Counted from the stretch's first letter, positions 17,550 through 25,883 are shown. The stretch is 34,443 bases of DNA from an uncultured Muriicola sp. (GCF_947258935.1 NZ_CAMYKH010000016.1:4780-39222), one strand, 5' to 3'. Numbers and translations: made by a program. Notes: generated from the letters alone by a model not told the origin.

Positions 17550-19019
17550 ATGAAATTAGATCACAAGAAGATAAAAACTTTAGGAGCATTAAAAAAAGCG
17601 GGATACCAATCCATTAGTATCAAAGATGAGTTGCGAAATAATTTAAGAGAAAGGATCAAAGAAGGAAAAGATTCTTTTTTTGGAGTCTGGGGCTACGAAG
17701 ACTCAGTGATCCCGGAATTAGAACGAGCTATCCTCTCCCGGCATAACATAAACCTTTTGGGGCTAAGAGGGCAGGCTAAAACCCGTCTGGCAAGGCTTAT
17801 GGTTCATTTGTTGGATGAATATATCCCGGTAGTTGAAGGATCTGAGATCAATGATGATCCAATGAAACCTATCTCCAGATATAGTAGACAACTTATTGAG
17901 GAAAAAGGAGATGAAACTCCCATTTTCTGGTTACACAGGGATGAACGGTTCTACGAAAAACTGGCTACTCCAGATGTAACTGTGGCCGATCTTATCGGTG
18001 ATGTTGATCCAATTAAAGCTGCGAATCTTAAATTATCGTATGCGGATGACAGGGTGATCCATTTTGGGATGATCCCCAGGGCAAATCGCTGTATTTTCGT
18101 GATCAACGAACTTCCAGATCTACAAGCCCGTATACAGGTATCTTTGTTTAATATTTTACAGGAAGGCGACATTCAAATCCGGGGTTTTAAACTTCGACTA
18201 CCACTAGATATTCAATTTGTGTTCACTGCAAATCCTGAGGATTATACCAACCGGGGTAGTATTGTTACTCCTCTTAAGGACAGGATAGGGTCACAAATTC
18301 TTACCCATTATCCAAAAGAAATAGCAACTGCCAGGAAGATCACTGCACAGGAAGCTCGGTTAGATAAAAACCAAACCGATACCGTATATGTTCCTAATTT
18401 GGCCTTGGACCTTTTGGAGCAGATTAGCTTTGAGGCTAGAACCAGTGAATTTGTGGATGCTAAAAGTGGTGTAAGTGCCCGTACAAGTATAACTGCCTAT
18501 GAAAATCTCCTGAGTACTGCAGAGCGAAGGGCGCTATCGCAGGGTATTGATAAGACAAGCGTTCGTCTATCCGATTTTATGGGAGTCATTCCGGCTATTA
18601 CCGGAAAAATAGAATTGGTATACGAAGGGGAACAGGAGGGTGCTGATACCGTGGCTCTTATGTTGATCGATGATGCTATTAAAAGTCTCTTTCCAAATTA
18701 TTTTCCTGCTATTTTGAAATTGGAACAAAAAGATTCAGACGGCCCATATGATGATCTTATACTATGGTTCTTTGATCGGGAGGGAATTGAATTGCTAGAT
18801 GACCAAACCGATGTGGAATATCAAGAAGCTCTTGATAGCATTCCTCCACTGCAAGAATTAATCGGCAAACATCAACCAAAGGTATCTAAAAGCGATTCTT
18901 ATTTTTTAAAGGAGTTCTTACTTTGGGGTCTTGTAGTTAACAAGAAATTGAGTAAGCACAGGTATACCAAAGGATATAAGCTCAAGGATCTCTACGGAGG
19001 ATTTATTAGCAAACTATAG
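17550..19019 (+). CDS. MoxR/magnesium-chelatase-like AAA+ ATPase
   Basis: A 489 aa AAA+ ATPase. I start it at ATG 17550 rather than the in-frame TTG at 17544. Walker A is GLRGQAKT (residues 71-78), with Ala where most P-loops have the last Gly. Walker B is CIFVINELPD, with Asn186 in place of the usual Asp before Glu187. Sensor 1 Asn228 lies in FTANPEDYTNRG and a candidate arginine finger in LKDRIGSQ (Arg245). The RGFKLRLPLD and ANPED segments resemble the magnesium-chelatase I subunit family. It probably powers the upstream VWA protein. A strong terminator starts 1 nt after the stop. Confidence 0.85.
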   Translation: MKLDHKKIKTLGALKKAGYQSISIKDELRNNLRERIKEGKDSFFGVWGYEDSVIPELERAILSRHNINLLGLRGQAKTRLARLMVHLLDEYIPVVEGSEINDDPMKPISRYSRQLIEEKGDETPIFWLHRDERFYEKLATPDVTVADLIGDVDPIKAANLKLSYADDRVIHFGMIPRANRCIFVINELPDLQARIQVSLFNILQEGDIQIRGFKLRLPLDIQFVFTANPEDYTNRGSIVTPLKDRIGSQILTHYPKEIATARKITAQEARLDKNQTDTVYVPNLALDLLEQISFEARTSEFVDAKSGVSARTSITAYENLLSTAERRALSQGIDKTSVRLSDFMGVIPAITGKIELVYEGEQEGADTVALMLIDDAIKSLFPNYFPAILKLEQKDSDGPYDDLILWFFDREGIELLDDQTDVEYQEALDSIPPLQELIGKHQPKVSKSDSYFLKEFLLWGLVVNKKLSKHRYTKGYKLKDLYGGFISKL

Positions 19020-19020
19020 A

Positions 19021-19047
19021 AAAACCCCGCTCAAAGCGGGGTTTTTT
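19021..19047 (+). terminator. Intrinsic terminator after the VWA/AAA+ pair
   Basis: A perfect 10-bp stem AAAACCCCGC (19021-19030) with GCGGGGTTTT (19036-19045), loop TCAAA, followed by more T to 19047. The A-rich 5' side means it could also stop transcription coming from the minus-strand gene that ends at 19093. Confidence 0.93.
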
Positions 19048-19092
19048 GTGCTGCCATAGCACATAGGTCTCAAGATTCTTTCATGAGGCCTG

Positions 19093-19557
19093 TTATTTGT
19101 GGACCCTATCAAAACGATATGGGCCTATTTGTTCTACTCTATGTTTAAAAGTTGTAAAGGTTACGATCAATAAAATGAATTGAAGCATTAGAATAAAGAG
19201 TCCAACCGGCAAAAATGTTGATGGCAACACAAGATCTGAATACTCAAAATAACTTAAAAGGATATAGGAAGTTTCCGCTATTTTAAATAGATACACCAAA
19301 AAGATAGCATACATGATGTATTCCAAATTACGAGTAATATTCATATGGGCATGAGGTTTCTTCTCTAGTTGGCGCAATGCATTTAAAAACCATACATGAA
19401 TGATCATCAGAAGTGAGAAAATGTAATTATCTACTTTTAGAAAATAGAATTTGTTGGTATAAAGACCGTAGAAACTCAAGAAGATCAGAAGAGGTAGAAT
19501 ACTGAAGCTGAGTATAAAGCACTTTTCCCATGTAATAAGTCGCATTAGGTGCTTCAT
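19093..19557 (-). CDS. Small integral membrane protein, unknown function
   Basis: About 154 aa from the ATG at 19557; a longer version would need a TTG at 19575. Four strongly hydrophobic segments are visible (starting near FILSFSILPLLIFLSFYGLY, YIFSLLMIIHVWFLNAL, YIMYAIFLVYLFKIAETSYI and LPVGLFILMLQFILLIVTF), with basic residues at both ends. I recognise no family. It is convergent with the AAA+ gene and shares its terminator region. Confidence 0.6.
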   Translation of the reverse strand: MKHLMRLITWEKCFILSFSILPLLIFLSFYGLYTNKFYFLKVDNYIFSLLMIIHVWFLNALRQLEKKPHAHMNITRNLEYIMYAIFLVYLFKIAETSYILLSYFEYSDLVLPSTFLPVGLFILMLQFILLIVTFTTFKHRVEQIGPYRFDRVHK

Positions 19558-19699
19558 AAAGTAGGTTACTTGCAATTGTGGTGTTTTTCCGATCTTAGAA
19601 CGGGCAGAAAGAGACCTTTATTACAAACAAATCGGTGAACGGTAAGGAATGTTGAGTATGCTTAAAAAAGTGTGGTGAAAGTCCCTATAATGAAGTAAA

Positions 19700-19745
19700 A
19701 TATCAGAATACTCCTTCAGTCTTAAAAACTAGAGTACCCTGATAT
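19700..19745. repeat. Imperfect inverted repeat in the 19558-19828 intergenic region
   Basis: Arms 19700-19713 (ATATCAG-AA-TACTC) and 19732-19745 (GAGTA-CC-CTGATAT) pair over 12 bp with a symmetric 2x2 AA/CC internal loop and an 18-nt apical loop. No T tract follows on either strand, so it is not an obvious terminator. It lies between two minus-strand membrane protein genes in a 271-bp gap that otherwise shows nothing I can interpret. Confidence 0.5.
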
Positions 19746-19828
19746 ATAATAATGGATGAAATATACGGCACAGGTAAATATGCCGAATAAAAAGAATGAT
19801 TAAACTTAAAAAGTACTAAGTACAGGAT

Positions 19829-20269
19829 TTAAATGATCCAAAGTTTACGTTCGGATAAACGGGCGAAAAATATCAGAAAGATGGCTATGACAATGACCAT
19901 TAAGGGAATAATTATAGCCTCAGTCTGGCCGTAAACATCGGTAGCATTGGTCATAAAAAATCCATACCCAGTCTGTGCTAGAACACCTATCAGGGACATG
20001 CCAAGCGCAGATTTAGCCCATTTTTTTCGCAATAATAGTCCTATACAACCAGCGGCACCAAACCAAACTGCTATGGCAAATGCGGCGGTTACCCATGCCG
20101 GAGTGCTTTCCATTAAGTTAACTTGTTCGGGGGTCATTTCTGCTTTGATCGCTTCCTTCATAAAGGCACTTCCTAAATAATTCATGACGCCCATTAGGTT
20201 CCATAATAATGCCAGTACACTCACTATCCAGAACCATACCGGGGGTTTTGTAGTTGGATTTTTACTCAT
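19829..20269 (-). CDS. Four-helix integral membrane protein, unknown function
   Basis: A 146 aa protein with four predicted transmembrane helices (about residues 12-31, 59-80, 86-104 and 117-137), a short cytoplasmic-looking N-terminus (MSKNPTTKPP) and a basic C-terminus (RLSERKLWII). Similar small proteins are common in marine Bacteroidota and Proteobacteria, and some carry a generic sugar-transporter label that I do not trust. The ATG at 20269 is the only plausible start. It is divergent from the truA-like gene with 171 nt between the starts. Confidence 0.7.
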   Translation of the reverse strand: MSKNPTTKPPVWFWIVSVLALLWNLMGVMNYLGSAFMKEAIKAEMTPEQVNLMESTPAWVTAAFAIAVWFGAAGCIGLLLRKKWAKSALGMSLIGVLAQTGYGFFMTNATDVYGQTEAIIIPLMVIVIAIFLIFFARLSERKLWII

Positions 20270-20395
20270 CTTGGTTAGTTTATTTGTTGTGTCTCCAAAT
20301 TACAAAATTTTTAAATAGCGCGTTGATTGGTATAGGAATTGTCAATATCGGCTCCACCTGAATCTGATACTAGTTAGGTTAGATTACTTATCATC

Positions 20396-20423
20396 TTGAT
20401 AATTCCAGGAATAGTTATATTTA
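20396..20423 (+). promoter_or_regulatory. Candidate promoter for the truA-like gene
   Basis: TTG at 20396-20398, a 17-nt spacer, then TATATTTA at 20416-20423, one mismatch from TAnnTTTG. The predicted transcription start near 20428-20431 supports translation from ATG 20441 rather than from the earlier TTG or ATG codons, which would lie in the promoter. Confidence 0.45.
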
Positions 20424-20440
20424 TGAACTTTACAAGAATA

Positions 20441-21226
20441 ATGAACAGGAAGAAGTATGCTTATTTGGTATGGGTGCAATACTTAGGTTTCAGGTACAGT
20501 GGATGGCAAAAGCAGCCTGGACAAAAAACACTTGAAGGAATGCTTCTTAAAACGCTGAAATTCATTGATCCGGGAAAACAGTATAAAATTCTTGGGGCAG
20601 GAAGGACAGATGCGAAGGTTTCAGCCCTAAAAATGGCATTTCAATTATTGACACCCGTAGCTCCTATTGAAGATTTGCCAGCTTTTGTTCACGACTTCAA
20701 TAAGAACCTCCCGTCAGACATTCGAATATTAGAGATTCAGGAGGCTAATCCGGAACAGAATATCATTCAAAATGCCAAGATCAAAGAGTATGTTTATATT
20801 TTTTCATATGGCACCAAGAATCATCCATTCTGTGCTCCGTTCATGGCCAATTTCCTGGATGAACTAGATCTTCCCTTAATGAAGAGGGCCGCTAAAATTT
20901 TCGAAGGCACACATAATTTTCACAATTTTACAGCGAGGATTCAGCCCAACACCAAAGTAACACGTACCATTGATCATTGTGAAATTACAGAGAACAAAGA
21001 GTTGACGGCTAATTTTTTTCCTAAAAAGAGCTATTTGCTTTCGGTTAAAGGAGCAGGATTCATGCGGTATCAGATCAGGATGATGATGGGCGCCTTAGTC
21101 CTTCTGGGTAAGGGCGAATTAGATTTAGATTCTCTGGAAAAGGCACTTAGTGCAAACGAAAAAACACTGATACCATATGTCGCTCCTGGCTCAGGGTTAT
21201 TTTTAAAGAACATGAAGTTCATGTAG
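20441..21226 (+). CDS. truA: TruA-family tRNA pseudouridine synthase, divergent
   Basis: TruA converts uridines 38-40 in the tRNA anticodon arm to pseudouridine. With the ATG at 20441 the protein is 261 aa, the usual length. The N-terminal half has YLGFRYSGWQKQPGQKTLEG and the catalytic loop GAGRTDAKVSA (residues 52-62, nucleophile Asp57). In classical TruA the loop continues Gly-Val-His; here it is Lys-Val-Ser. The C-terminal half has FEGTHNFHNFTAR, VKGAGFMRYQIRMMMGALVLLGKG and a typical ending. The changed loop suggests a divergent paralog or a flavobacterial variant; it is still expected to be catalytic because Asp57 and Arg55 are kept. Confidence 0.85.
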   Translation: MNRKKYAYLVWVQYLGFRYSGWQKQPGQKTLEGMLLKTLKFIDPGKQYKILGAGRTDAKVSALKMAFQLLTPVAPIEDLPAFVHDFNKNLPSDIRILEIQEANPEQNIIQNAKIKEYVYIFSYGTKNHPFCAPFMANFLDELDLPLMKRAAKIFEGTHNFHNFTARIQPNTKVTRTIDHCEITENKELTANFFPKKSYLLSVKGAGFMRYQIRMMMGALVLLGKGELDLDSLEKALSANEKTLIPYVAPGSGLFLKNMKFM

Positions 21227-21264
21227 CGTTATTTTGTTTATATCTTTAATAAAAGTCTTTGTAT

Positions 21265-22353
21265 ATGGTCAAGTTGCAATTACCAATTAAACTAACACAC
21301 AAAAAGAAATCTAAGATCCATAAGAAATTGGGGAAAGCTCCCGGCACCATTACCTATACGGGGAATCGGGATAATTCAATAAGCACTCTGGATGTGATCG
21401 CTTATTCTGAAGATTCGCTGGATGAATACAGCCCGGTGAATGTAGAAACGCTTTTGGAAGATAATAACGATCAAATAAAATGGGTCAACCTGGTTGGTTT
21501 AAGCGATGAAGGCTTTATTGAAAAATTAGGAAAGGCATTTCAATTAAATCCTTTGTCTCTGGAAGATGCAGTACATACAGAGCAAAGACCCAAGATAGAT
21601 GAGTATGACCATTATATTTTTGGAGTATTTAAGATGATGTATCTGGATGAGGAACAGAGAATTGTGGTGGAACATGTGGCCATTACTTTATTAGACAAAG
21701 AGGTCCTTGTTTTTCAGGAAATAAACCAAGACGTTTTTGATGGTGTAAGGCAACGATTGAGAGGCAAACTAGGCAGAATTAGGAGCAGGGGAGCAGACTA
21801 TTTGTTCTTTGCCTTGCTAGATGCCATCATCGATAATTATTTTATGATACTGGAAAGTATAAGTGAGCGGATGGAATTATTGGAAGAAGAGGTCTATCAG
21901 AAACCAAAACCTAAAACGGCTCATAAGATTCAGGAACTGAAAAAAGAGGTGTTGCGCATTAGAAGATATATTGCTCCCGTAAGAGAATTAATAGGCAGGC
22001 TTATTGACACAGAACATCCTTTAATAAACAAAGACACTAAATTATTTCTGAGAGATGTGTTAGATCATTGTTTGGAGATCAATGAATCGTTGCAAATATA
22101 TAGGGAAATGGTCATGAGCCTAATGGAAATGTACATGAGCAACGTTAGTAATAAAATGAATGAAGTAATGAAGGTACTGACGGTAATGGCCTCTATCTTT
22201 ATTCCACTTACTTTTATCGCAGGTGTCTATGGAATGAACTTTGACAATATGCCCGAATTACATATGGAAAATGGCTATTTTGTGGTTTTGGGTGGTATGT
22301 TTGTGATCCTCATTTTTATGCTGATATATTTTAAAAGGAAACGTTGGATCTGA
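21265..22353 (+). CDS. corA: CorA-type magnesium/cobalt transporter
   Basis: Starting from ATG 21265 (not the in-frame TTG at 21259) the protein is 362 aa. A large N-terminal cytoplasmic domain (1-~300) ends in a long helical stalk, followed by two C-terminal transmembrane helices (about 302-320 and 335-355). The selectivity-filter signature YGMNF (Gly323-Met324-Asn325) sits between them and the protein ends in the basic KRKRWI. A pentameric inner-membrane Mg2+ channel is expected. The basic N-terminus (KLTHKKKSKIHKKLGKAPG) is an extension common in Bacteroidota CorA. I see no Mg-sensing leader in the 38 nt upstream. Confidence 0.95.
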   Translation: MVKLQLPIKLTHKKKSKIHKKLGKAPGTITYTGNRDNSISTLDVIAYSEDSLDEYSPVNVETLLEDNNDQIKWVNLVGLSDEGFIEKLGKAFQLNPLSLEDAVHTEQRPKIDEYDHYIFGVFKMMYLDEEQRIVVEHVAITLLDKEVLVFQEINQDVFDGVRQRLRGKLGRIRSRGADYLFFALLDAIIDNYFMILESISERMELLEEEVYQKPKPKTAHKIQELKKEVLRIRRYIAPVRELIGRLIDTEHPLINKDTKLFLRDVLDHCLEINESLQIYREMVMSLMEMYMSNVSNKMNEVMKVLTVMASIFIPLTFIAGVYGMNFDNMPELHMENGYFVVLGGMFVILIFMLIYFKRKRWI

Positions 22354-22431
22354 GCCAATAAAAATCAAAACATCTGTAGTTAGAAAAGCTGTTTTTGCAA
22401 GAAATTGTATCTTAATCAGAAATAGTAGTGT

Positions 22432-23301
22432 ATGCCAGTGTGGGGATATCTTATAATCTTTCTTGTCGCAGCTTATTTCCTGATAAGTGTGCTGGTCTAT
22501 ATTTTGCAGGACTACCTTATGTTCAAACCCGAGAAACTGGCTGCAGATTTTCAGTTCTATTACGAACATCAGGAGACCGAGGAATACAATGTAGAAACTA
22601 GGGATGGTGCTGTGATCAACGGCCTGAGGTTTAAAGCAAAAGACCCAAAGGGAATAGTTTTCTATCTCAAGGGTAATTCTAAAAGTATCAAAGGCTGGGG
22701 GAAGTTTGCTGTTGATTTCACCAGACACGGGTATGATGTGCTTATGGTTGACTATCGGGGGTTTGGAAAAAGCACCGGAAGGCGCACTCAAAAGGCCATA
22801 AAACGCGATATGCAAGTGGTTTATGACAAAATTAAACAGAAGGTAGATGAAAAGTATATTATTCTTTACGGCCGTTCTCTAGGCTCTGGATTTGCCACTA
22901 AGTTAGCCTCCATGAACAATCCCAGGATGCTTATTCTAGATGCTCCTTATTACAGCTTAAAACACGTCGCAAAGAAATTTATGCCTTTTATGCCTTTATC
23001 CCTCTTGCTAAAATTTCCAATGCCTACCTACAAATGGTTACAATATGTGAATTGTCCTATACACATTATACATGGCACCGATGATAATCTTATCCCCTAT
23101 AAAACCAGTGTAAGACTATCCAAGGTAAAGCCTTCACAAACCACCCTTTATACTGTAATAGGAGGGGGACACAAGAACTTAAATACGTTTGAAGCCTATC
23201 ATAAAATGCTCAATGACATCATAACTTCAAAACCAGAAAAAGTGAACCTGGAGGGATCTAGTATTCATGTAAAACACAGTGTATCCAAGCGCCATGCTTA
23301 A
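22432..23301 (+). CDS. Membrane-anchored alpha/beta hydrolase, first of a tandem pair, altered oxyanion motif
   Basis: A 289 aa protein with one N-terminal transmembrane helix (~5-25) and an alpha/beta hydrolase fold of the BEM46/FrsA-like serine-peptidase type. The nucleophile is Ser149 in YGRSLGSG, the acid is probably Asp217 or Asp218 in HGTDDN, and the base is His247 in GGGHKNL. The oxyanion-hole motif, normally His-Gly-Asn after the third strand, is FYLKGNSKS here, so Lys80 replaces the His. The downstream gene is a paralog that keeps HGN. The last ~20 residues are an extra tail overlapping the next gene. Function is unknown; loss of the His may reduce or change activity. Confidence 0.85.
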   Translation: MPVWGYLIIFLVAAYFLISVLVYILQDYLMFKPEKLAADFQFYYEHQETEEYNVETRDGAVINGLRFKAKDPKGIVFYLKGNSKSIKGWGKFAVDFTRHGYDVLMVDYRGFGKSTGRRTQKAIKRDMQVVYDKIKQKVDEKYIILYGRSLGSGFATKLASMNNPRMLILDAPYYSLKHVAKKFMPFMPLSLLLKFPMPTYKWLQYVNCPIHIIHGTDDNLIPYKTSVRLSKVKPSQTTLYTVIGGGHKNLNTFEAYHKMLNDIITSKPEKVNLEGSSIHVKHSVSKRHA

Positions 23302-24100
23302 AGCAAAAAGGATCTTATTGGGCCTTTTGGCAGGTGTTCTAATTATTTTGACTATGCTCTATTTCTTACAGGAAAAACTAATTTTTTTACCAAGTAAATT
23401 GCCTGCCAATTATAGCTTTTCCTTTGACGAGCCCTTTGAAGAGTTTTACCTGACTTCAGATGATGGTTCAAAGCTGAATGCCCTCCATTTCAAAAGAAAA
23501 GATCCTAAAGGAGTAATCCTTTACTTTCATGGGAATGCCGGTGACCTATCTCGTTGGGGACAAGTGGCACAATATTTTGTGAAGTTGAATTACGATGTGG
23601 TCATAATGGATTACAGAACCTATGGTAAAAGTACCGGAAGTTTAAGTGAAGGAGCTTTACTAAGTGATGCTCAGTTATTTTATAAATACGTTTCGGAGAG
23701 GTATAAGGAAGAGGAAATTATTTTATATGGCAGATCTCTGGGGACGGCAATGGCCTCTTATTTGGTTTCCATGCATACTCCCTCTTTACTTGTTCTGGAA
23801 ACTCCTTTTTATAGTTTGCTTGATGTAGCACAAGATAGGTTTCCAATTCTTCCATTGAACTCATTACTAAAGTATCAATTTAAGTCGTATCAGTATCTAC
23901 AGGCTGCCAACTGCCCAATTTTAATTCTCCATGGTGATCAGGATAAAGTAGTGTCCATCCAATCTTCAGAAAAGCTATACCGCAGCCTGGAAGGTAAGTC
24001 GGCAGATTACATAATCATTGAAGGAGGAGGGCACAATGATCTAAGCGCCTTTCAAACCTACCGAGATGCCATTGATTCTCTATTGATTTCTGATCGATAA
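23294..24100 (+). CDS. Membrane-anchored alpha/beta hydrolase, second of a tandem pair
   Basis: A 268 aa protein from ATG 23294, overlapping the upstream paralog by 8 nt; the longer version would need a GTG at 23279. It has an N-terminal transmembrane helix (~7-25) and the same fold as its neighbour, with the complete active site: YFHGNAGD (His79), nucleophile Ser148 in YGRSLGTA, acid Asp215/Asp217 in HGDQDKV, base His247 in GGGHNDL. The two proteins share DPKG, DYR.(Y/F)GKSTG, ILYGRSLG and P.YSL, so they arose by tandem duplication. Substrate is unknown. Confidence 0.88.
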   Translation: MLKAKRILLGLLAGVLIILTMLYFLQEKLIFLPSKLPANYSFSFDEPFEEFYLTSDDGSKLNALHFKRKDPKGVILYFHGNAGDLSRWGQVAQYFVKLNYDVVIMDYRTYGKSTGSLSEGALLSDAQLFYKYVSERYKEEEIILYGRSLGTAMASYLVSMHTPSLLVLETPFYSLLDVAQDRFPILPLNSLLKYQFKSYQYLQAANCPILILHGDQDKVVSIQSSEKLYRSLEGKSADYIIIEGGGHNDLSAFQTYRDAIDSLLISDR

Positions 24101-24144
24101 ATTGAATCAACAGATCAAAATTCATCTCAATAACACGTATTTGT

Positions 24145-24262
24145 TGTTAATTTTTTTAGTACTCTCAACAATCTTTAACCTCTCATTTTGTTAATTCTTC
24201 TTAATTTCTGTTAAAGGGTGTTAAATGAGTTGACAAATTTCTCTTAGCCCTTATATTAAGGG
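24145..24262 (+). promoter_or_regulatory. Putative regulatory region upstream of dps
   Basis: The 282-bp gap 24101-24382 is AT-rich and holds four TGTTAA hexamers starting at 24145, 24189, 24209 and 24219. The last three are spaced 20 and 10 bp, on the same DNA face. Directly after them TTGACA (24230-24235), a 16-nt spacer and TATATT (24252-24257) look like a classical sigma-70 promoter, which is unusual for this phylum. A small inverted repeat CCCTTATATTAAGGG (24248-24262) covers the -10-like site. A second inverted repeat, GTCAC-N7-GTGAC, is at 24309-24325. These are visual patterns in AT-rich sequence and may be partly chance. Confidence 0.4.
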
Positions 24263-24382
24263 TGTTGGATAATTAATAAAACACTTTTAGTAGGCATTCG
24301 CCAAACAAGTCACGTTCTAAGTGACATTACAAAGATTTTCCTCCAACAATTACAAAATTTTTATTAAAAATTAAATCACACT

Positions 24383-24883
24383 ATGAATTATTTAAACATC
24401 AAAGAAGAACATCTATTGCCGGTAGTTATTGAACTCAATACGCTATTGGCAGAATACCATCTGTATTACCAAAAATTAAGAAATTTTCACTGGAACATTC
24501 TAGGTAAGAATTTTTTTGACCTGCACCAGCAATTTGAAGATATGTATACAGATGCAAGAACTAAGATCGACGAGATCGCTGAAAGAATTTTAACGCTTAG
24601 ATACCATCCGATGAGTAACTTAAGTGCTTACCTGGAAACAGCAACTATAGAAGAAAGTACTGGAAAACTGCAGGATACAGAAATGGTAGCTGAAATCCTT
24701 AAGTCACACAGTATCATTTTAAAGCAAATGACTGAGGTTAAGTCCAAAGCAGACGCAGTAAAAGACGAGGGTACGATCGACTTGATTGGCGCATATATTC
24801 GTGAAATGGAAAAGGTGAGCTGGATGCTAAATGCCTGGAATAAGGATAAAAAGGGAGAATTGAATAATGCCTCAGTGATCTAG
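24383..24883 (+). CDS. dps: Dps-family ferritin-like DNA/iron protein
   Basis: Dps forms a dodecameric shell that oxidises and stores iron using peroxide and protects DNA under stress. The 166 aa length is typical. Inter-subunit ferroxidase ligands are visible at family spacing: His36 (NFHWNI), His48, Glu52, Asp63 and Glu67 (TKIDEIAERI). The usual Asp at the third position is Glu, which I believe is frequent in Bacteroidota. The N-terminus lacks a lysine-rich DNA-binding tail. It heads a run of stress-type genes (mscS and small envelope proteins). Confidence 0.95.
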   Translation: MNYLNIKEEHLLPVVIELNTLLAEYHLYYQKLRNFHWNILGKNFFDLHQQFEDMYTDARTKIDEIAERILTLRYHPMSNLSAYLETATIEESTGKLQDTEMVAEILKSHSIILKQMTEVKSKADAVKDEGTIDLIGAYIREMEKVSWMLNAWNKDKKGELNNASVI

Positions 24884-24934
24884 TGTTTTGTAGTTGCTCA
24901 GGAAATTAATGTTTAACCATAAAATCAAAGTAGA

Positions 24935-25837
24935 ATGAAAGAAGAATTAAGCACATCATTAAATATATTACTCGAAAAATTAGAGGAGTGGGGGACAACC
25001 TTAATGGAAAACTTACCCAATATGATCCTGGCTATTGTAGTACTTTTCGGTGCATATTTTATAGCGCGATACACGAGTAAAGGAGTTAAAAAATTGGTTC
25101 AGAAACGAGTACCACAGAAATCAATTACCAACTTAATATCAAATATAACCACTGTTGTTGTTGTTCTTGTTGGACTATTTCTAGCACTGAGTATTTTAGA
25201 CCTCAATGATGCCTTAATGTCTCTCTTAACAGGAGCCGGAGTAGCTGGTTTAGTAGTAGGTCTTGCCCTACAGGGAACATTGTCTAATACCATCTCTGGT
25301 GTAGTACTGTCTTTTAGAAAGAATATACGAATTGGTGATTGGATAGAAACTAACGGTTATGCTGGAGAAGTGATCAAAATTAATTTGAACAATTTCATAA
25401 TCAAAGAGGCCGATAACAACAAGGTGATCATTCCTAATAAGACCATATTAGAAAACCCGCTCAAAAACTTTACACTCACCAATAAAATGCGGGTAGTTCT
25501 GGAATGTGGAGTTGGGTATGAATCCGATCTGGACCATGTTGAAGAACTAACAAAAAGTACTGTCAAAAAAGCAATCGAGCAGGTAGCTTCAGAAGATGAT
25601 GTAGAATTTTACTTCCAGGAATTCGGAGCCAGTTCTATAAACTTTATAACCAGATTTTATATCACAAGTGAAAGTGCGATCGAAAAGTTAAGGGCGAAAA
25701 ACACCGTGATCAAAGCCTTGAAAAAAGCATTTGACAAAGAGGATATTAATATTCCATTTCCTATCCGGACCCTGGAATTTAATACGGGACTAGATCTGAA
25801 GCCTGGAAAAGTAGCAGAAGCATTCTCAACTAACTAG
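24935..25837 (+). CDS. Small-conductance mechanosensitive channel (MscS family)
   Basis: A 300 aa inner-membrane channel that opens on hypo-osmotic shock. Helices are at ~28-46, ~65-85 and the pore helix ~92-125 (LLTGAGVAGLVVGLALQGTLSNTISG), rich in Gly and Ala as expected. The beta domain then has RIGDWIETNGYAGEVIKINL and IPNKTILENPLKNFT, and an alpha/beta C-terminal domain follows to ~285. Length is close to E. coli MscS (286 aa). It is 51 nt after dps with no terminator between, so co-transcription is possible. Confidence 0.95.
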   Translation: MKEELSTSLNILLEKLEEWGTTLMENLPNMILAIVVLFGAYFIARYTSKGVKKLVQKRVPQKSITNLISNITTVVVVLVGLFLALSILDLNDALMSLLTGAGVAGLVVGLALQGTLSNTISGVVLSFRKNIRIGDWIETNGYAGEVIKINLNNFIIKEADNNKVIIPNKTILENPLKNFTLTNKMRVVLECGVGYESDLDHVEELTKSTVKKAIEQVASEDDVEFYFQEFGASSINFITRFYITSESAIEKLRAKNTVIKALKKAFDKEDINIPFPIRTLEFNTGLDLKPGKVAEAFSTN

Positions 25838-25883
25838 TCAGAACAAAATCAATAAAACAAATAGTAATCTTAAAAATAATAAC

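Noticed and set aside
22258-22815. 185-aa minus-strand frame across the corA/hydrolase junction
   Set aside because: It lies opposite two well-supported plus-strand genes and resembles no family.
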